From positions 1 to 55,436 of the forward strand of contig DASZRO010000020.1 in the NCBI GenBank assembly GCA_035550055.1: DNA of 55,436 nt, read 5' to 3'. Shown in pieces: positions 7,894 to 16,721 of the stretch. This stretch comes from Mycobacteriales bacterium (GTDB lineage: Bacteria; Actinomycetota; Actinomycetes; JAFAQI01). Position 1 is the first letter of the stretch, and every line of letters starts with the position of its first letter. The notes beneath the pieces were generated by a model. It did no database searches and was not told the origin of the DNA. It was given only the letters and a program-made list of their open reading frames with translations. Made by a program: the position numbers and the translations under genes.

Positions 7894-9067
7894 CGCGGAT
7901 CAGCTCGTCGTAGGCGGCGTCGCCGACGCCGGCGAGCGCCTGCAGAACGGCGCGCGTGTCGTCGCCGCGTCCCACGGCCGGCTCGTTGCGGAGCGGTAGC
8001 TCGTGCCAGCGCATCGGCGACTCGGCGCTGATGACCTCGCCGATCCCGGGTTGGTCGAGCGCCACGAGCGGTCCCCCGCCGCGCGCGGCGGCTTCCCGCA
8101 AGTCACGGTACGGCGCGGACAGCACGCGGTTCGCGGCCAGCTCGGCTTCGACGCTGCTCCGGTCTCGCGCCGCGAACCACGGCGCAAAGATCCCGGCAAG
8201 CGCCTCGCGATGCACGTAACGCGCGGCTTCGTCGTGCTCGAAGTCGGCTGCTGTCTTCGCGGCGAGCGCGGCGATCGCGTCGGTGGTGTCGGTCATGGCC
8301 ACCAGCGAGCGCCACTGCGCGGGAGTGAGCGCAACGACCATCACGTGACCTCCGTCCGAGGTCTTGAAGCTGTCGCCGTAGCTGCCGTAGATCGAGTTGT
8401 CATTGCGGGGCCGCTCCACGCCTGCGGCGGCTTCGGTGAACCAGCCGAGGTTGGCGACTCCGGCGAGCGCGACGTCGCCGAGTGCGACGTCGATGCGCGA
8501 TCCTTCGCCCGTGCGGTCGCGCCGGACCAGCGCGGCGAGGACCGCCGAGACCACGGTCATGCCACAGAGCAGGTCCCACGCCGGCAGCACGTGGTTCACC
8601 GGATCGGTCAACCCACTGGGGCCGGTCACGAACGGGATCCCCGCCTCGGCGTTCACGGTGTAGTCCACGGCCGGCCGGCCGCCGCGGTGGCCCTCGATGT
8701 GCGCGTGGACGAGGTCGGGTCGTACGGCGCTGAGCGACTCCTGGCGCAGCCAGTCCTGACCGGGCTGGTTGTCGATGAGGATCCCGTGACCCGGACCCGG
8801 GGTGCGAAGCATCCGGCGTACCAGGTCGCGGCCGGTCTCCGAGCGCAGGTCCAGCTCGACGGACCGCTTGCCGCGGTTGAGGGAGGCCCAGTAGACGCTC
8901 GCGCCGTTCTCGGCGATCGGCCAGCGGTTGACGTCGGCCGCGCCGCCGATCGGGTCGATCCGGATCACTTCGGCGCCGAGCTGAGCCAGCGTCATGCCGG
9001 CCGAGGGACCGGCCACGAACGACGCGATCTCGATGACCGTGCGTCCGGCGAGAGGCAGCTCGCTCAT
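7874..9067 (-). CDS. CaiB/BaiF (class III) CoA-transferase family protein
   Basis: A 397-residue protein of the formyl-CoA transferase family, which moves CoA between acyl groups or acts as an alpha-methylacyl-CoA racemase. It starts with the family's GRTVIEIASFVAGPSAGMTLAQLGAEVIRI type opening; the expected catalytic aspartate is in AVDYTVNAEAG. Other conserved stretches are LNRGKRSVELDLRSETGRD and RTGEGSRIDVALGDVAL. It lies between the thiolase gene (12 bases upstream) and the MFS transporter (20-base overlap), forming a three-gene minus-strand operon. CoA transfer and racemisation cannot be separated by eye. Confidence 0.88.
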   Translation of the reverse strand: MSELPLAGRTVIEIASFVAGPSAGMTLAQLGAEVIRIDPIGGAADVNRWPIAENGASVYWASLNRGKRSVELDLRSETGRDLVRRMLRTPGPGHGILIDNQPGQDWLRQESLSAVRPDLVHAHIEGHRGGRPAVDYTVNAEAGIPFVTGPSGLTDPVNHVLPAWDLLCGMTVVSAVLAALVRRDRTGEGSRIDVALGDVALAGVANLGWFTEAAAGVERPRNDNSIYGSYGDSFKTSDGGHVMVVALTPAQWRSLVAMTDTTDAIAALAAKTAADFEHDEAARYVHREALAGIFAPWFAARDRSSVEAELAANRVLSAPYRDLREAAARGGGPLVALDQPGIGEVISAESPMRWHELPLRNEPAVGRGDDTRAVLQALAGVGDAAYDELIRDGVVRA

Positions 9068-9079
9068 GTCGGCTCGGGC

Positions 9080-10288
9080 TCAGACGCTTTCCAGTACGGC
9101 GGTGATGCCCTGCCCGCCGCCGATGCACATGGTCTCCAGCCCGTATCGGGCGCCGCGCCGCCGCATCTCGTGCAGCAGCGTCGCGAGGATCCGCCCGCCG
9201 GTTGCGCCGACGGGATGGCCGAGGGAGATCCCGGAGCCGTTGACGTTGAGCCGCTCGTCGACGTCGCCCGCCTTCAGCCCCCACTCGCGCAGGCAGGCAA
9301 GCACTTGCGAGGCGAACGCCTCGTTGAGCTCGATCAGGTCCATCTGGTCGAGGGTGAGGCCGGCGCGGCCGAGGGCTTTCGCGGTGCTGGGCACCGGCCC
9401 GATGCCCATCCGGGCCGGTTCGACGCCGGCGGTCGCCCACGACACGATCCGCGCCATGGGCGTCAGCCCGAGCTCCGCGGCGAGCTCCGGCGTCGTGACG
9501 ATGCAGGCGGCCGCGCCGTCGTTCTGGCCGCTCGCGTTGCCCGCGGTGACGGTCGCTTCCGGATCCGCCTTGACCCGCAGCGGCGTGAGTGAGCCGAGCG
9601 CCTCGACGGTGGTGTCGCGGCGCGGGTGCTCGTCCTGCTCGACGGTGGTGGTCCCCTTGCGGCCGGGTACGACGACGGGCACCAGCTCGTCGGCGAATGC
9701 CCCCGAGTCCTGCGCGGCGACCGCGCGCGCGTGCGACCTCGCCGCGAACTCGTCCTGCTCGGCGCGGCCGATCGAGTACTCGCGGCGCAGATTCTCGGCC
9801 GTCTCGATCATCCCCCCGGGCACCGGGAAGTTCTTGCCGCCTGCGGTGACCCGGCCGCGAGACAACGCGTCGTGCAGGACGATCCCGTCTCCGCTCACTC
9901 CCCACCGGTCGTGGGTGAACAAATGCGCGTTGCTCATCGACTCACACCCGCCCGCGATCACCAGATCGGCGGCCCCGGTCTGCACCTGCATCGCGGCGAG
10001 GATCACGGCCTGCAACCCGCTCCCGCAGCGACGGTCGAGCTGCATCCCGCCGACACTGATCGGCAGACCCGCGTCCAAGGCGGCGACCCGGCCGACGGCC
10101 GGCGCCTCCATCGACGGGTAGCACTGCGCGAACACCACGTCGTCGACCCGGTCGGCGGGCAGCTGCGTCCGGTCGAGCAGCGCGCGCAACAGCTGTGCGG
10201 CGAGCTCGTGTGCGGCGAGCGGCTTGAGGCTGCCGGCGAACCGGCCGACCGGAGTGCGAAGCGGCGAGCAGATGACGTGTTCGGGCAT
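9080..10288 (-). CDS. Acetyl-CoA acetyltransferase / 3-ketoacyl-CoA thiolase
   Basis: A complete thiolase of 402 residues. The nucleophilic cysteine is Cys88 in DRRCGSGLQA, the catalytic histidine is in LGHPVGATGGR, and the second cysteine is in MCIGGGQG. The ATG at 10288 is preferred; an upstream start at 10342 adds 18 non-conserved residues and would overlap the divergent thioesterase gene. The enzyme releases acetyl-CoA (or propionyl-CoA) from beta-ketoacyl-CoA, or condenses acetyl-CoA. It is first in the thiolase-CaiB-MFS operon. Unlike the thiolase-like gene at 33928, all catalytic residues are present. Confidence 0.92.
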   Translation of the reverse strand: MPEHVICSPLRTPVGRFAGSLKPLAAHELAAQLLRALLDRTQLPADRVDDVVFAQCYPSMEAPAVGRVAALDAGLPISVGGMQLDRRCGSGLQAVILAAMQVQTGAADLVIAGGCESMSNAHLFTHDRWGVSGDGIVLHDALSRGRVTAGGKNFPVPGGMIETAENLRREYSIGRAEQDEFAARSHARAVAAQDSGAFADELVPVVVPGRKGTTTVEQDEHPRRDTTVEALGSLTPLRVKADPEATVTAGNASGQNDGAAACIVTTPELAAELGLTPMARIVSWATAGVEPARMGIGPVPSTAKALGRAGLTLDQMDLIELNEAFASQVLACLREWGLKAGDVDERLNVNGSGISLGHPVGATGGRILATLLHEMRRRGARYGLETMCIGGGQGITAVLESV

Positions 10289-10332
10289 GTCTGTATTCGA
10301 GCAGACGGCGCCCGAGGTGGTAGACGAAGGAC

Positions 10333-11235
10333 ATGGATTCAACGACGCAGGCCGCCACGGACGAGCTGCCGCAGCCGTGGGGGGACGCCGACCTGATGCT
10401 CGACGTCATGTCGGTCCGCCGAGTCGGCGAGCGCCAGTTCGTCGGACGCGACGTGCCCGACGAGCGTCGGCCGGTCGTCGAAGGCAGTCAGATGCTCGGC
10501 CAGGCGATCGTCGCCGCAGGCGAGCTCGCGCCGGGTCGCCGCGTGGTCTCGGCGTACCTGAACTTCATGCGCGTGGCCGACTCACGGCTGCCCATGACCT
10601 TCGACCTGGAAGAGGCGTTCAGCGGCCGCAGCTTCTCCTCACTCGGAGTGCGGGTGAGCCAGGGGGAACGGCTGTGTGCGTTGGGCGTGCTGCTGCTCGA
10701 CGTCACCGCGCCGGACCTGATCCGCCACAGCGTGGCCGCTGCGCCGTGCGCCCGGCCGCAAGATTGCGAACCGGTCGACATGGGGGTGGTCGGTCGGGAG
10801 ATCCGGGTGGCCGACGGGGCGTACACCGACGATCCGGACGCCCCCGTCGGCGACCCGGTGATCGACGCGTGGGTCCGTTACCGGGACTTGCCCTCAGCAG
10901 GCCCGGCCATGCACGCCGGGCTGCTCGCGCAGTTCACCGGCCACATGCCGATTGCCGCTGCGCTGCGGCCGCACGGTGGGATCGGGCAGTCCGCGGCGCA
11001 TCACACGATCTCGACGGCGATCAACGCCATCTCGCTGTCGATCCATGCCGACGTCCGAGTCGACCAGTGGCTGCGCTACCACCACGAGTCGACGTTCGCC
11101 GGCGACGGGATGACCCACGCTGAATGCCGGGTGTACGACGAGGACGACCGGCTGGTCGCGTCGTTCACCGTCGACGGGATGGTGCGAGGGTTCTCGTCCC
11201 CGACTGCGGCCGCCGACCCGCAGACCGCGCTTTAG
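10333..11235 (+). CDS. Acyl-CoA thioesterase, TesB-type double hotdog
   Basis: A 300-residue protein built of two hotdog halves. The first (about 30-130) has EGSQMLGQAIVAAGEL and SAYLNFMRVAD. The second (about 180-285) has AWVRYRDLPS, HAGLLAQFTGHMPIAAALRPH and the typical closing SLSIHADVRVDQWLRYHHESTFAGDGMTHAECRVYDEDD. Such enzymes hydrolyse medium and long acyl-CoAs in the cytoplasm. The ATG at 10333 follows a purine-rich gaagga site. It is divergent from the thiolase gene with only 44 bases between them. It may recycle CoA from acyl-CoAs that cannot be degraded further. Confidence 0.85.
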   Translation: MDSTTQAATDELPQPWGDADLMLDVMSVRRVGERQFVGRDVPDERRPVVEGSQMLGQAIVAAGELAPGRRVVSAYLNFMRVADSRLPMTFDLEEAFSGRSFSSLGVRVSQGERLCALGVLLLDVTAPDLIRHSVAAAPCARPQDCEPVDMGVVGREIRVADGAYTDDPDAPVGDPVIDAWVRYRDLPSAGPAMHAGLLAQFTGHMPIAAALRPHGGIGQSAAHHTISTAINAISLSIHADVRVDQWLRYHHESTFAGDGMTHAECRVYDEDDRLVASFTVDGMVRGFSSPTAAADPQTAL

Positions 11236-11273
11236 CCGCCCGCCCATGATGAAGGCTGTGCTGGGATGCCGGC

Positions 11274-12074
11274 ATGCCTGACATAGCTGGCGCCGGCGTC
11301 CGGCTCTACGCCGAGCGAGCGGGCGACGGGCCACCGTTGCTGTTCATCAGCGGTACCGGCGCGACCCTCGACGCCCGGCCTCGCGGCTTCGACCTGCCGT
11401 TCGCCGCCAGCCACGACGTGGTCTGCTACGACCAGCGCGGTCTGGGACGCAGCGACCGCCCGGCGCCTGGCGCGGCCTGGTCGATGGCCGACTACGCGGA
11501 CGACGCCGCCCGGATCCTGGACTGGGCGGGGTGGGACGACGCAGCGGTCGTCGGGGTCTCCTTCGGCGGGATGGTGGCGCAGGAGCTGCTGGTCCGTCAT
11601 CCGTCGCGGGTCAGCCGTGCGGCACTCGTCTGCACCTCGAGCGGGGGAAGCGGTGGTGCGTCGTACCCGCTGCACGAGCTCGTCGGTCTGGACGCGGCGG
11701 ACTACCTTGCGGCGTTCCTGCCGATCATGGACACCCGCTGGGCCGATCCGGCGTACGACGACCCGCTTCGGGAGCTGCTCGCGACGATGCTGGCCTCGCG
11801 ACCGCAGCCGGACGCGGGCAACCTGGCGCAGCTGGAGGCCCGCCGTCGTCATGACACCTTCGACCGGCTGGCCACGATCGCCGTACCGGTGCTGGTGAGC
11901 GCCGGCCGGTACGACGGGATCGCGCCGCTCGCCAACAGCGAGGCGATCGCGGCCCAGATTCCCGGCTCGACGCTGAAGGTGTACGACGGCGGCCACGGCT
12001 TCCTCTACCAGGTTCCGCAGTCCGTCAAGGACGTCGCGGACTTCCTCGAAGGCGTGGTACACACCGGAGCGTGA
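11274..12074 (+). CDS. Alpha/beta hydrolase fold enzyme
   Basis: A 266-residue cytoplasmic hydrolase with a complete triad: Ser96 in the nucleophile elbow GVSFGG, an aspartate in AGRYDGIAP, and a histidine in GGHGFLYQ. The oxyanion region is FISGTGAT, and CYDQRGLGRSDRP is the classic strand-4 signature of the esterase/lactonase/dehalogenase group. The stop overlaps the next gene (GTGA at 12071-12074). No substrate can be read from the sequence; the neighbours are a phosphotransferase and lipid-type genes. Confidence 0.85.
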   Translation: MPDIAGAGVRLYAERAGDGPPLLFISGTGATLDARPRGFDLPFAASHDVVCYDQRGLGRSDRPAPGAAWSMADYADDAARILDWAGWDDAAVVGVSFGGMVAQELLVRHPSRVSRAALVCTSSGGSGGASYPLHELVGLDAADYLAAFLPIMDTRWADPAYDDPLRELLATMLASRPQPDAGNLAQLEARRRHDTFDRLATIAVPVLVSAGRYDGIAPLANSEAIAAQIPGSTLKVYDGGHGFLYQVPQSVKDVADFLEGVVHTGA

Positions 12075-13125
12075 CCGCGCCCGTGCTCGACTCCCCGTCA
12101 GATCTCACGAACGAGTGGCTGACGGCGGCGCTCCCACTGTCAGCCGGAGCGCGGGTCAGCGGCTTCACGGCCACCCCCGTCGGCACCGGCCAGATGGCCG
12201 ACACGGTCCGGATCGCGCTGACGTATGAGCCCGCCGGCGCCGGGCCGTCGAGTGTGGTCGCGAAGTTCGCGTCGTCGGACCCGAACAGTCGGGCCGCGGG
12301 TCAGGTCGCGCGCTGCTATGAGATCGAGGTCGCCATCTACTCCGAGCTCGCGCCGTTGCCCGGCGTGCCGGATCACTATTTCGCGGGGCGGGTGCCCGAG
12401 ACCGACGCCTACACCGTGGTGCTCGCCGACCTCGCGCCGTGCCGCCAGGGTGACGACATCGCCGGGTGCACACCGGAGATTGCCGCCGAGGCGCTGCAAC
12501 GCCTGGCAAAGCTGCATGCATTCGCCTGGGAGAACCCGGCGCATGCGGCGCGGCCGTGGCTGAACCGGTCGTCGCCGGAGAACACCGCGATGATGACCGC
12601 GGTCGTCACGATGCTCGCACCGTCGTTCATCGAGCGCTTCGACGCCCACCTGACCCCTGAGTACCGCGGACTCATCGAGCGCCTGGTTCCCCAGATCGCG
12701 AACATCTTCGACCTGTACGACGGGCCGAAGACGCTGGTGCACGGCGACTACCGGCTGGACAACATGCTGTTCCCCGAAGGGTCGACGGTACCGATGATCG
12801 TCGACTGGCAGACCGCCTCCTGGGGGCCGCCGGCGATGGACGTCGCGTACTTCATCGGTGGCAGCCTCACCACAGCCGACCGTCGCGCCCACTCCGCCGA
12901 GCTGCTCGACGTCTACCACCGGGCGCTGGTGGCGGAGGGGGTCGCGTCGTACTCGCGCGAGCAGCTCGACCACGACGTCCGGCTGACGTCGTTCGGCGGC
13001 GTCGTGATGGCGTTTGCGTCCGCCATCCTGGTCGTCCAGACCGAACGCGGTGACGCGATGTTCGCCGAGATGTTCCGCCGGCACGCCCAGCACGTGACCT
13101 GGACGCGGAGGTGTTGCTGCCGTGA
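12071..13125 (+). CDS. APH/choline-kinase-like phosphotransferase, frame disrupted near its 3-prime end
   Basis: An aminoglycoside-phosphotransferase-fold kinase. The Brenner motif is LVHGDYRLDN (His224-Asn231), and the metal-binding aspartate is Asp245 in IVDWQTASWGPP. In the frame that starts at the GTG at 12071 no stop occurs until 13657, and after about 13096 it only reads the next gene out of frame. Re-reading base 13096, or restoring one lost base there, gives DLDAEVLLP and a TGA at 13123-13125. That TGA overlaps the next start as GTGA, exactly the junction style of its neighbours. The intact protein would be about 351 residues. Members in similar lipid-catabolic settings are often annotated as acyl-CoA dehydrogenase-associated phosphotransferases. 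Substrate unknown. Confidence 0.75.
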
Positions 13126-14048
13126 CCTCCGATCCGCCCGGCTACGCGGTTGCTCCGGAGGACGAGGACCGCCACGACTGCGACGACGAGCAGCTGTGGA
13201 ACGAGTCCTGGTACGCCGACTTCGTCCGCTCCGACGGCACCCTCGCCGGCTACGTCCGGCTCGGCTACTACCCGAACCTCGGGACGACCTGGTGGCACGT
13301 CGCGGTCGTCGGGCCAGACCGGCGGCCGGTCGTGTGCCAGCGAACCGACCTGCCGGTACCGGCGCACGGGACCGGCGTCTGCGGACCCGGCGTCGACGGC
13401 ACGCTCACGACCGACGAAGCGCTCCGTTCCTTCTCGGTGCGCGCCGCGATGACGGGCGAGCAACTGCACAGCGCCACCGACGTGTACGACGGCACGCCCG
13501 GCTCTGCCGTCGACGTCGGGCTCGACCTGACGTGGACGACGGACGGTGTCCCGTTCCACTACGCGGTGACGCCGCGCTACGAGATCCCGTGCACGGTGAC
13601 CGGGTCGGTGACCGTCGACGGCGAGGTCTGCCACGTCGACGCGCCAGGTCAGCGTGACCACTCGTGGGGGGTGCGCGACTGGTGGAGCTTCGGCTGGTGC
13701 TGGTCGTCGGGGCACCTCGCCGACGGCACGCACACTCACCTCACGGATGTGCGCATCCCCGGCATGGAGCTGGCCCCCGGTTACGTGCAGCGCGGCAACG
13801 ACCTCCGACCGGTGGTTCGCGGCTGGGCGTCGGAAGACCTCGGCAGCCGCGGCCTGCCGACGGCCGCGACGGTGCATCACGACGACCTGGCGGTCACGTT
13901 CGAGCCGATCGCGTTCGGTCCGATCCTGCTGACCGCGCCGGACGGCAGGGTCGGCTACTTCCCGCGGGCCGCCGCGCGGCTACAGACAGCGGACGGGCGA
14001 GCAGGTGTCGGCTGGATTGAGTGGAACCAACCGCCAGTAGCCAGCTGA
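13122..14048 (+). CDS. CrtC/AttH-like (lipocalin-fold-like) protein of unknown function
   Basis: A 308-residue protein without signal peptide or membrane helix, rich in tryptophan and beta-strand-like stretches. The central motif QRDHSWGVRDWW (about 177-188) resembles the DHSWG signature of the CrtC/AttH hydratase-like superfamily and of DUF7064/DUF7065 proteins. The opening LWNESWYADFVRSDG fits the same group. The GTG at 13122 overlaps the corrected end of the phosphotransferase gene. A role on a lipid or isoprenoid-like molecule is possible from family likeness only; there is no demonstrated activity I can assign. Confidence 0.55.
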   Translation: MTSDPPGYAVAPEDEDRHDCDDEQLWNESWYADFVRSDGTLAGYVRLGYYPNLGTTWWHVAVVGPDRRPVVCQRTDLPVPAHGTGVCGPGVDGTLTTDEALRSFSVRAAMTGEQLHSATDVYDGTPGSAVDVGLDLTWTTDGVPFHYAVTPRYEIPCTVTGSVTVDGEVCHVDAPGQRDHSWGVRDWWSFGWCWSSGHLADGTHTHLTDVRIPGMELAPGYVQRGNDLRPVVRGWASEDLGSRGLPTAATVHHDDLAVTFEPIAFGPILLTAPDGRVGYFPRAAARLQTADGRAGVGWIEWNQPPVAS

Positions 14049-14058
14049 GGAGCAGCCG

Positions 14059-14448
14059 ATGACCGAATCACAGACCCTGACGACGTTGCCGTACGTGCCG
14101 GCGGAGGCGCGCGAGTTCCTCGACTACATGCAGGGCGCGATTCCGCAGATTTCGAAGCTCCAGAGCGACGGCCGGGTGCCGGACGACGAGGGAGTGGAGT
14201 CGTTGCTCACCTTCTGGCGGCGCATCATCGCCCAGGTCCGCACCGACGTGAACAAGGCCGGCAGCAACGCATCACCCATCACCTCGTCGCTGCCGATGAC
14301 CCGCAACGACTACCAGCGCACGTGGGCGATGTTCGACACCTTCTACCCGCTGCTCGAGATCCTCGAGCTGCGCGGCGTGATCGACATGCGGCGAAGCGAT
14401 GCGGTCAACCGCGTCATCGACGCGCTGTACGGCGCCACCCTGGAGTAG
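14059..14448 (+). CDS. Small conserved-looking protein of unknown function
   Basis: A 129-residue, largely helical, soluble protein that I do not recognise. It contains AREFLDYMQGAIPQISKLQSDGR, ESLLTFWRRIIAQVRTDV and a C-terminal ILELRGVIDMRRSDAVNRVIDALYG. There is no cysteine, signal peptide or membrane segment. Its ATG follows an aggagcagccg ribosome site and lies ten bases after the CrtC/AttH-like gene, so it should be co-transcribed with that gene and the phosphotransferase. Coding quality is good (a single uninterrupted frame with actinobacterial codon bias). Confidence 0.7.
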   Translation: MTESQTLTTLPYVPAEAREFLDYMQGAIPQISKLQSDGRVPDDEGVESLLTFWRRIIAQVRTDVNKAGSNASPITSSLPMTRNDYQRTWAMFDTFYPLLEILELRGVIDMRRSDAVNRVIDALYGATLE

Positions 14449-14461
14449 CGCTCGGAACCAC

Positions 14462-14480
14462 TATTGGCAGTTTGCCAGTA
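14462..14480. promoter_or_regulatory. Palindrome, probable operator of the fadD-tetR-ABC operon
   Basis: The sequence TATTGGCAGTTTGCCAGTA is an inverted repeat with 8-base arms (one mismatch per arm pair) and a 3-base spacer. It lies 19 bases upstream of the ATG at 14500 in the only spacer before the acyl-CoA ligase operon. That operon encodes a TetR regulator as its second gene, so an autoregulatory operator is the natural reading. Binding is inferred. Confidence 0.5.
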
Positions 14481-14499
14481 AGAGTCGTAGGGTGCCGCC

Positions 14500-16077
14500 A
14501 TGGACGCTCTACGGCTGCCACTGGACGGCGCGCACTGGGTTGACCACATCGGTCGGCACGCGTTCGCGATCCCCGACGAGGTCGCGATCAAGTTCAACGG
14601 CGCGGCCATCACCTGGGCGCAGCTCGACGACCGCATCCGCCGGGTCGCCGCGGGCCTGGCCGCTCGAGGAGTCAGCAAGGGCGATCGCGTCGCGATCCTC
14701 ATGACGAACCGGCCGGAGTTCGTCGAGACCGCCATCGCGGCGACGGCAATCGGCGCAATCGCGGTGCCGGTGAACTTCCGGCTGGCGCCCGGCGAGGTCG
14801 CCTACATCCTCGGTCACAGCGGAGCCGGCGTGCTGGTGACCGACGCCCTGCTCCAGCCGCTCGCAGCCGCCGCGACAGCGGCGACCGAGAACCCTCCGCT
14901 GCTGGTGGTGACGGGCCTCGACGACGCCGCCCCAGCAGGGGTGGTCGCCTACGAGGATCTCGCCGACACCGACGGACAGCTGCCCGACGTGGTCATCGAC
15001 GAGCGTGATGTCGCGCTGATCATGTACACCTCCGGCACGACCGGCCGGCCCAAGGGCGCGATGCTCACCCACCTCAACCTGTTGATGCAGGCGATCACCT
15101 CGATCCGCACGTCACGGATCCAAGGCGACGACGTCGTCACGTTGTGCAACGTTCCGTTGTTCCACATCGCCGGCATCGGCGGCATGCCGGTGTCGCTGAT
15201 GGTCGGGGCGAAGACCGTGATCATGCCGACCGGCCTGTTCGACGCCGAGTCGACGCTGCGCATCGTCGAGTCGGAGAAGGTCACCTCGCTGTTCCTGGTT
15301 CCCGCGCAGTGGCAGGTGCTCTGTGCGGCACCTGACGCGACCCAGCGCTGCGCCTCGCTGCGGACGATCGCCTGGGGAGCCGCCCCCGCATCAGTGAGCC
15401 TGCTCGAGGAGATGGCGCGGGTCTTCCCGCACACCGAGATCATCTCCGTGTTCGGGCAGACCGAGATGTCCCCGGTCACGACGTCGCTGCCCGGCGCCGA
15501 CGCGGTGCGCAAGATCGGTTCGGTCGGCAAGGTCATCCCGACGATCGTCGCGCGGGTCGTCGACGACGAGATGAACGACGTCAAACCGGGTGAGGTCGGC
15601 GAGATCGTCTACCGCGGTCCGACCCTGATGGCCGGCTACTGGAACGACCCCGAAGCGACCGCCGAGGCCTACGCCGGTGGCTGGTTCCACTCCGGCGACC
15701 TGGTCCGCGCCGACGAGGAGGGATTCCTCTACGTCGTGGATCGCAAGAAGGACATGATCATCTCGGGCGGGGAGAACATCTACTGCGCCGAGGTCGAGAA
15801 CGTCCTCGCGGCACACCCGGGGATTGCCGACGTGGCCGTCATCGGCGTACCCCACGAGCGATGGGGCGAGACTCCGGTCGCGGTCGTCGTCCCTGCCGAT
15901 CCGGTCGCCCCGCCGACCCTCGACGACCTGACGGAGTGGACGCGGGACAAGCTCGCGTCCTACAAGAAGCCCACCCTGCTGGCCCTGCTTCCCGAGTTGC
16001 CGAGGAACGCGTCCGGCAAGGTGCTCAAGCACGAGCTTCGCGCGAGCCATGCAAGAGGCGAGCTGGCCGTCCAGTGA
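14500..16077 (+). CDS. Acyl-CoA synthetase (AMP-forming, FadD-like)
   Basis: A 525-residue adenylate-forming enzyme. The ATP-binding A3 motif YTSGTTGRPKGA is at about 176-187, the A5 motif FGQTEMSP near 320, the A8 region is SGGENIYCAEVENVL, and the C-terminal catalytic lysine is in NASGKVLKHEL. It would activate a carboxylic acid to its CoA ester in the cytoplasm. It is the first gene of an operon that includes its probable regulator and a complete ABC importer, so the imported acid is the likely substrate. Chain length or ring structure cannot be told from sequence. Confidence 0.92.
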   Translation: MDALRLPLDGAHWVDHIGRHAFAIPDEVAIKFNGAAITWAQLDDRIRRVAAGLAARGVSKGDRVAILMTNRPEFVETAIAATAIGAIAVPVNFRLAPGEVAYILGHSGAGVLVTDALLQPLAAAATAATENPPLLVVTGLDDAAPAGVVAYEDLADTDGQLPDVVIDERDVALIMYTSGTTGRPKGAMLTHLNLLMQAITSIRTSRIQGDDVVTLCNVPLFHIAGIGGMPVSLMVGAKTVIMPTGLFDAESTLRIVESEKVTSLFLVPAQWQVLCAAPDATQRCASLRTIAWGAAPASVSLLEEMARVFPHTEIISVFGQTEMSPVTTSLPGADAVRKIGSVGKVIPTIVARVVDDEMNDVKPGEVGEIVYRGPTLMAGYWNDPEATAEAYAGGWFHSGDLVRADEEGFLYVVDRKKDMIISGGENIYCAEVENVLAAHPGIADVAVIGVPHERWGETPVAVVVPADPVAPPTLDDLTEWTRDKLASYKKPTLLALLPELPRNASGKVLKHELRASHARGELAVQ

Positions 16078-16721
16078 CCACCACGAAGGCCGGCCCGCGT
16101 TGGAGCCGGCTCGAGCACGACGCCCGGCGGGAGCAGATCCTCTCGACTGCACGGGCGCTGTTCACGCAGCGCCCTTACGGCGCGGTCTCCACCATCGAGA
16201 TCGCTGAGGCGGCTGGCGTCACGCGCGGCCTGCTGCATCACTACTTCGGCAACAAGCGCGCCCTTTATCTGGAAGTGGTGAAGGAGCTCGTCGACTCACC
16301 CGTGATCGGTGTGCTCGATGCCCTCACCGCGACCCCGGCAGCGGGCGCGGCGACGCCGAGCTGGGAAGACAGCGTCGCGCTCTGGATGGACGTCGTGGAG
16401 GCCAACCAGGAGGCGTGGCTGGTGGCCATCAGCGCCGGCGAGACCGGCAGCGACCGGGCGATGCACGACATCCTCGACGAGTCCCGGGAGCGCACCGCGG
16501 ACCAGGTCATCCGGGTGCTCGGCCTCGACGAGAAACGGATGCCGGAGGCACGCGCACTGGTTCGCGGATTCGGCGGATTCGCCGAGGAGATCACCCGCGA
16601 GTGGCTACAGCGCCGGCGGCTGTCGAAGGAACAGGCGCGAGTGCTGCTCGTCGGAGCGTTGCCCGGCATGGTCGCCGAGCTCCTGCCTGGCGTCATCGAG
16701 AAGCGCGGAGCCGCGAAGTGA
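16074..16721 (+). CDS. TetR-family transcriptional regulator
   Basis: A 215-residue repressor-type protein. The GTG at 16074 overlaps the fadD stop (GTGA), and the conserved domain begins soon after. The N-terminal helix-turn-helix is STIEIAEAAGVTRGLLHHYF (residues 39-58), followed by a helical ligand-binding domain with GFGGFAEEITREWL. It is the second gene of the fadD-ABC operon and probably controls it through the palindrome at 14462-14480. A CoA ester of the imported acid is a plausible ligand, as in other FadD-linked TetR proteins. The stop overlaps the next start. Confidence 0.88.
   Translation: MTTTKAGPRWSRLEHDARREQILSTARALFTQRPYGAVSTIEIAEAAGVTRGLLHHYFGNKRALYLEVVKELVDSPVIGVLDALTATPAAGAATPSWEDSVALWMDVVEANQEAWLVAISAGETGSDRAMHDILDESRERTADQVIRVLGLDEKRMPEARALVRGFGGFAEEITREWLQRRRLSKEQARVLLVGALPGMVAELLPGVIEKRGAAK

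Noticed and set aside
13091-13125. Programmed -1 ribosomal frameshift in the kinase gene
   Set aside because: There is no slippery heptamer or obvious downstream structure; a one-base loss or sequence error is simpler.
13126-13657. The C-terminal 177 codons of the long kinase frame
   Set aside because: The sequence is Arg-rich, out-of-frame reading of the CrtC/AttH-like gene, which has the better coding pattern.
16415-16720. Long upstream extension of the secreted-protein frame (start at 16415)
   Set aside because: This part is the TetR gene in another frame; the GTG at 16718 overlaps the tetR stop and begins with a proper signal peptide.
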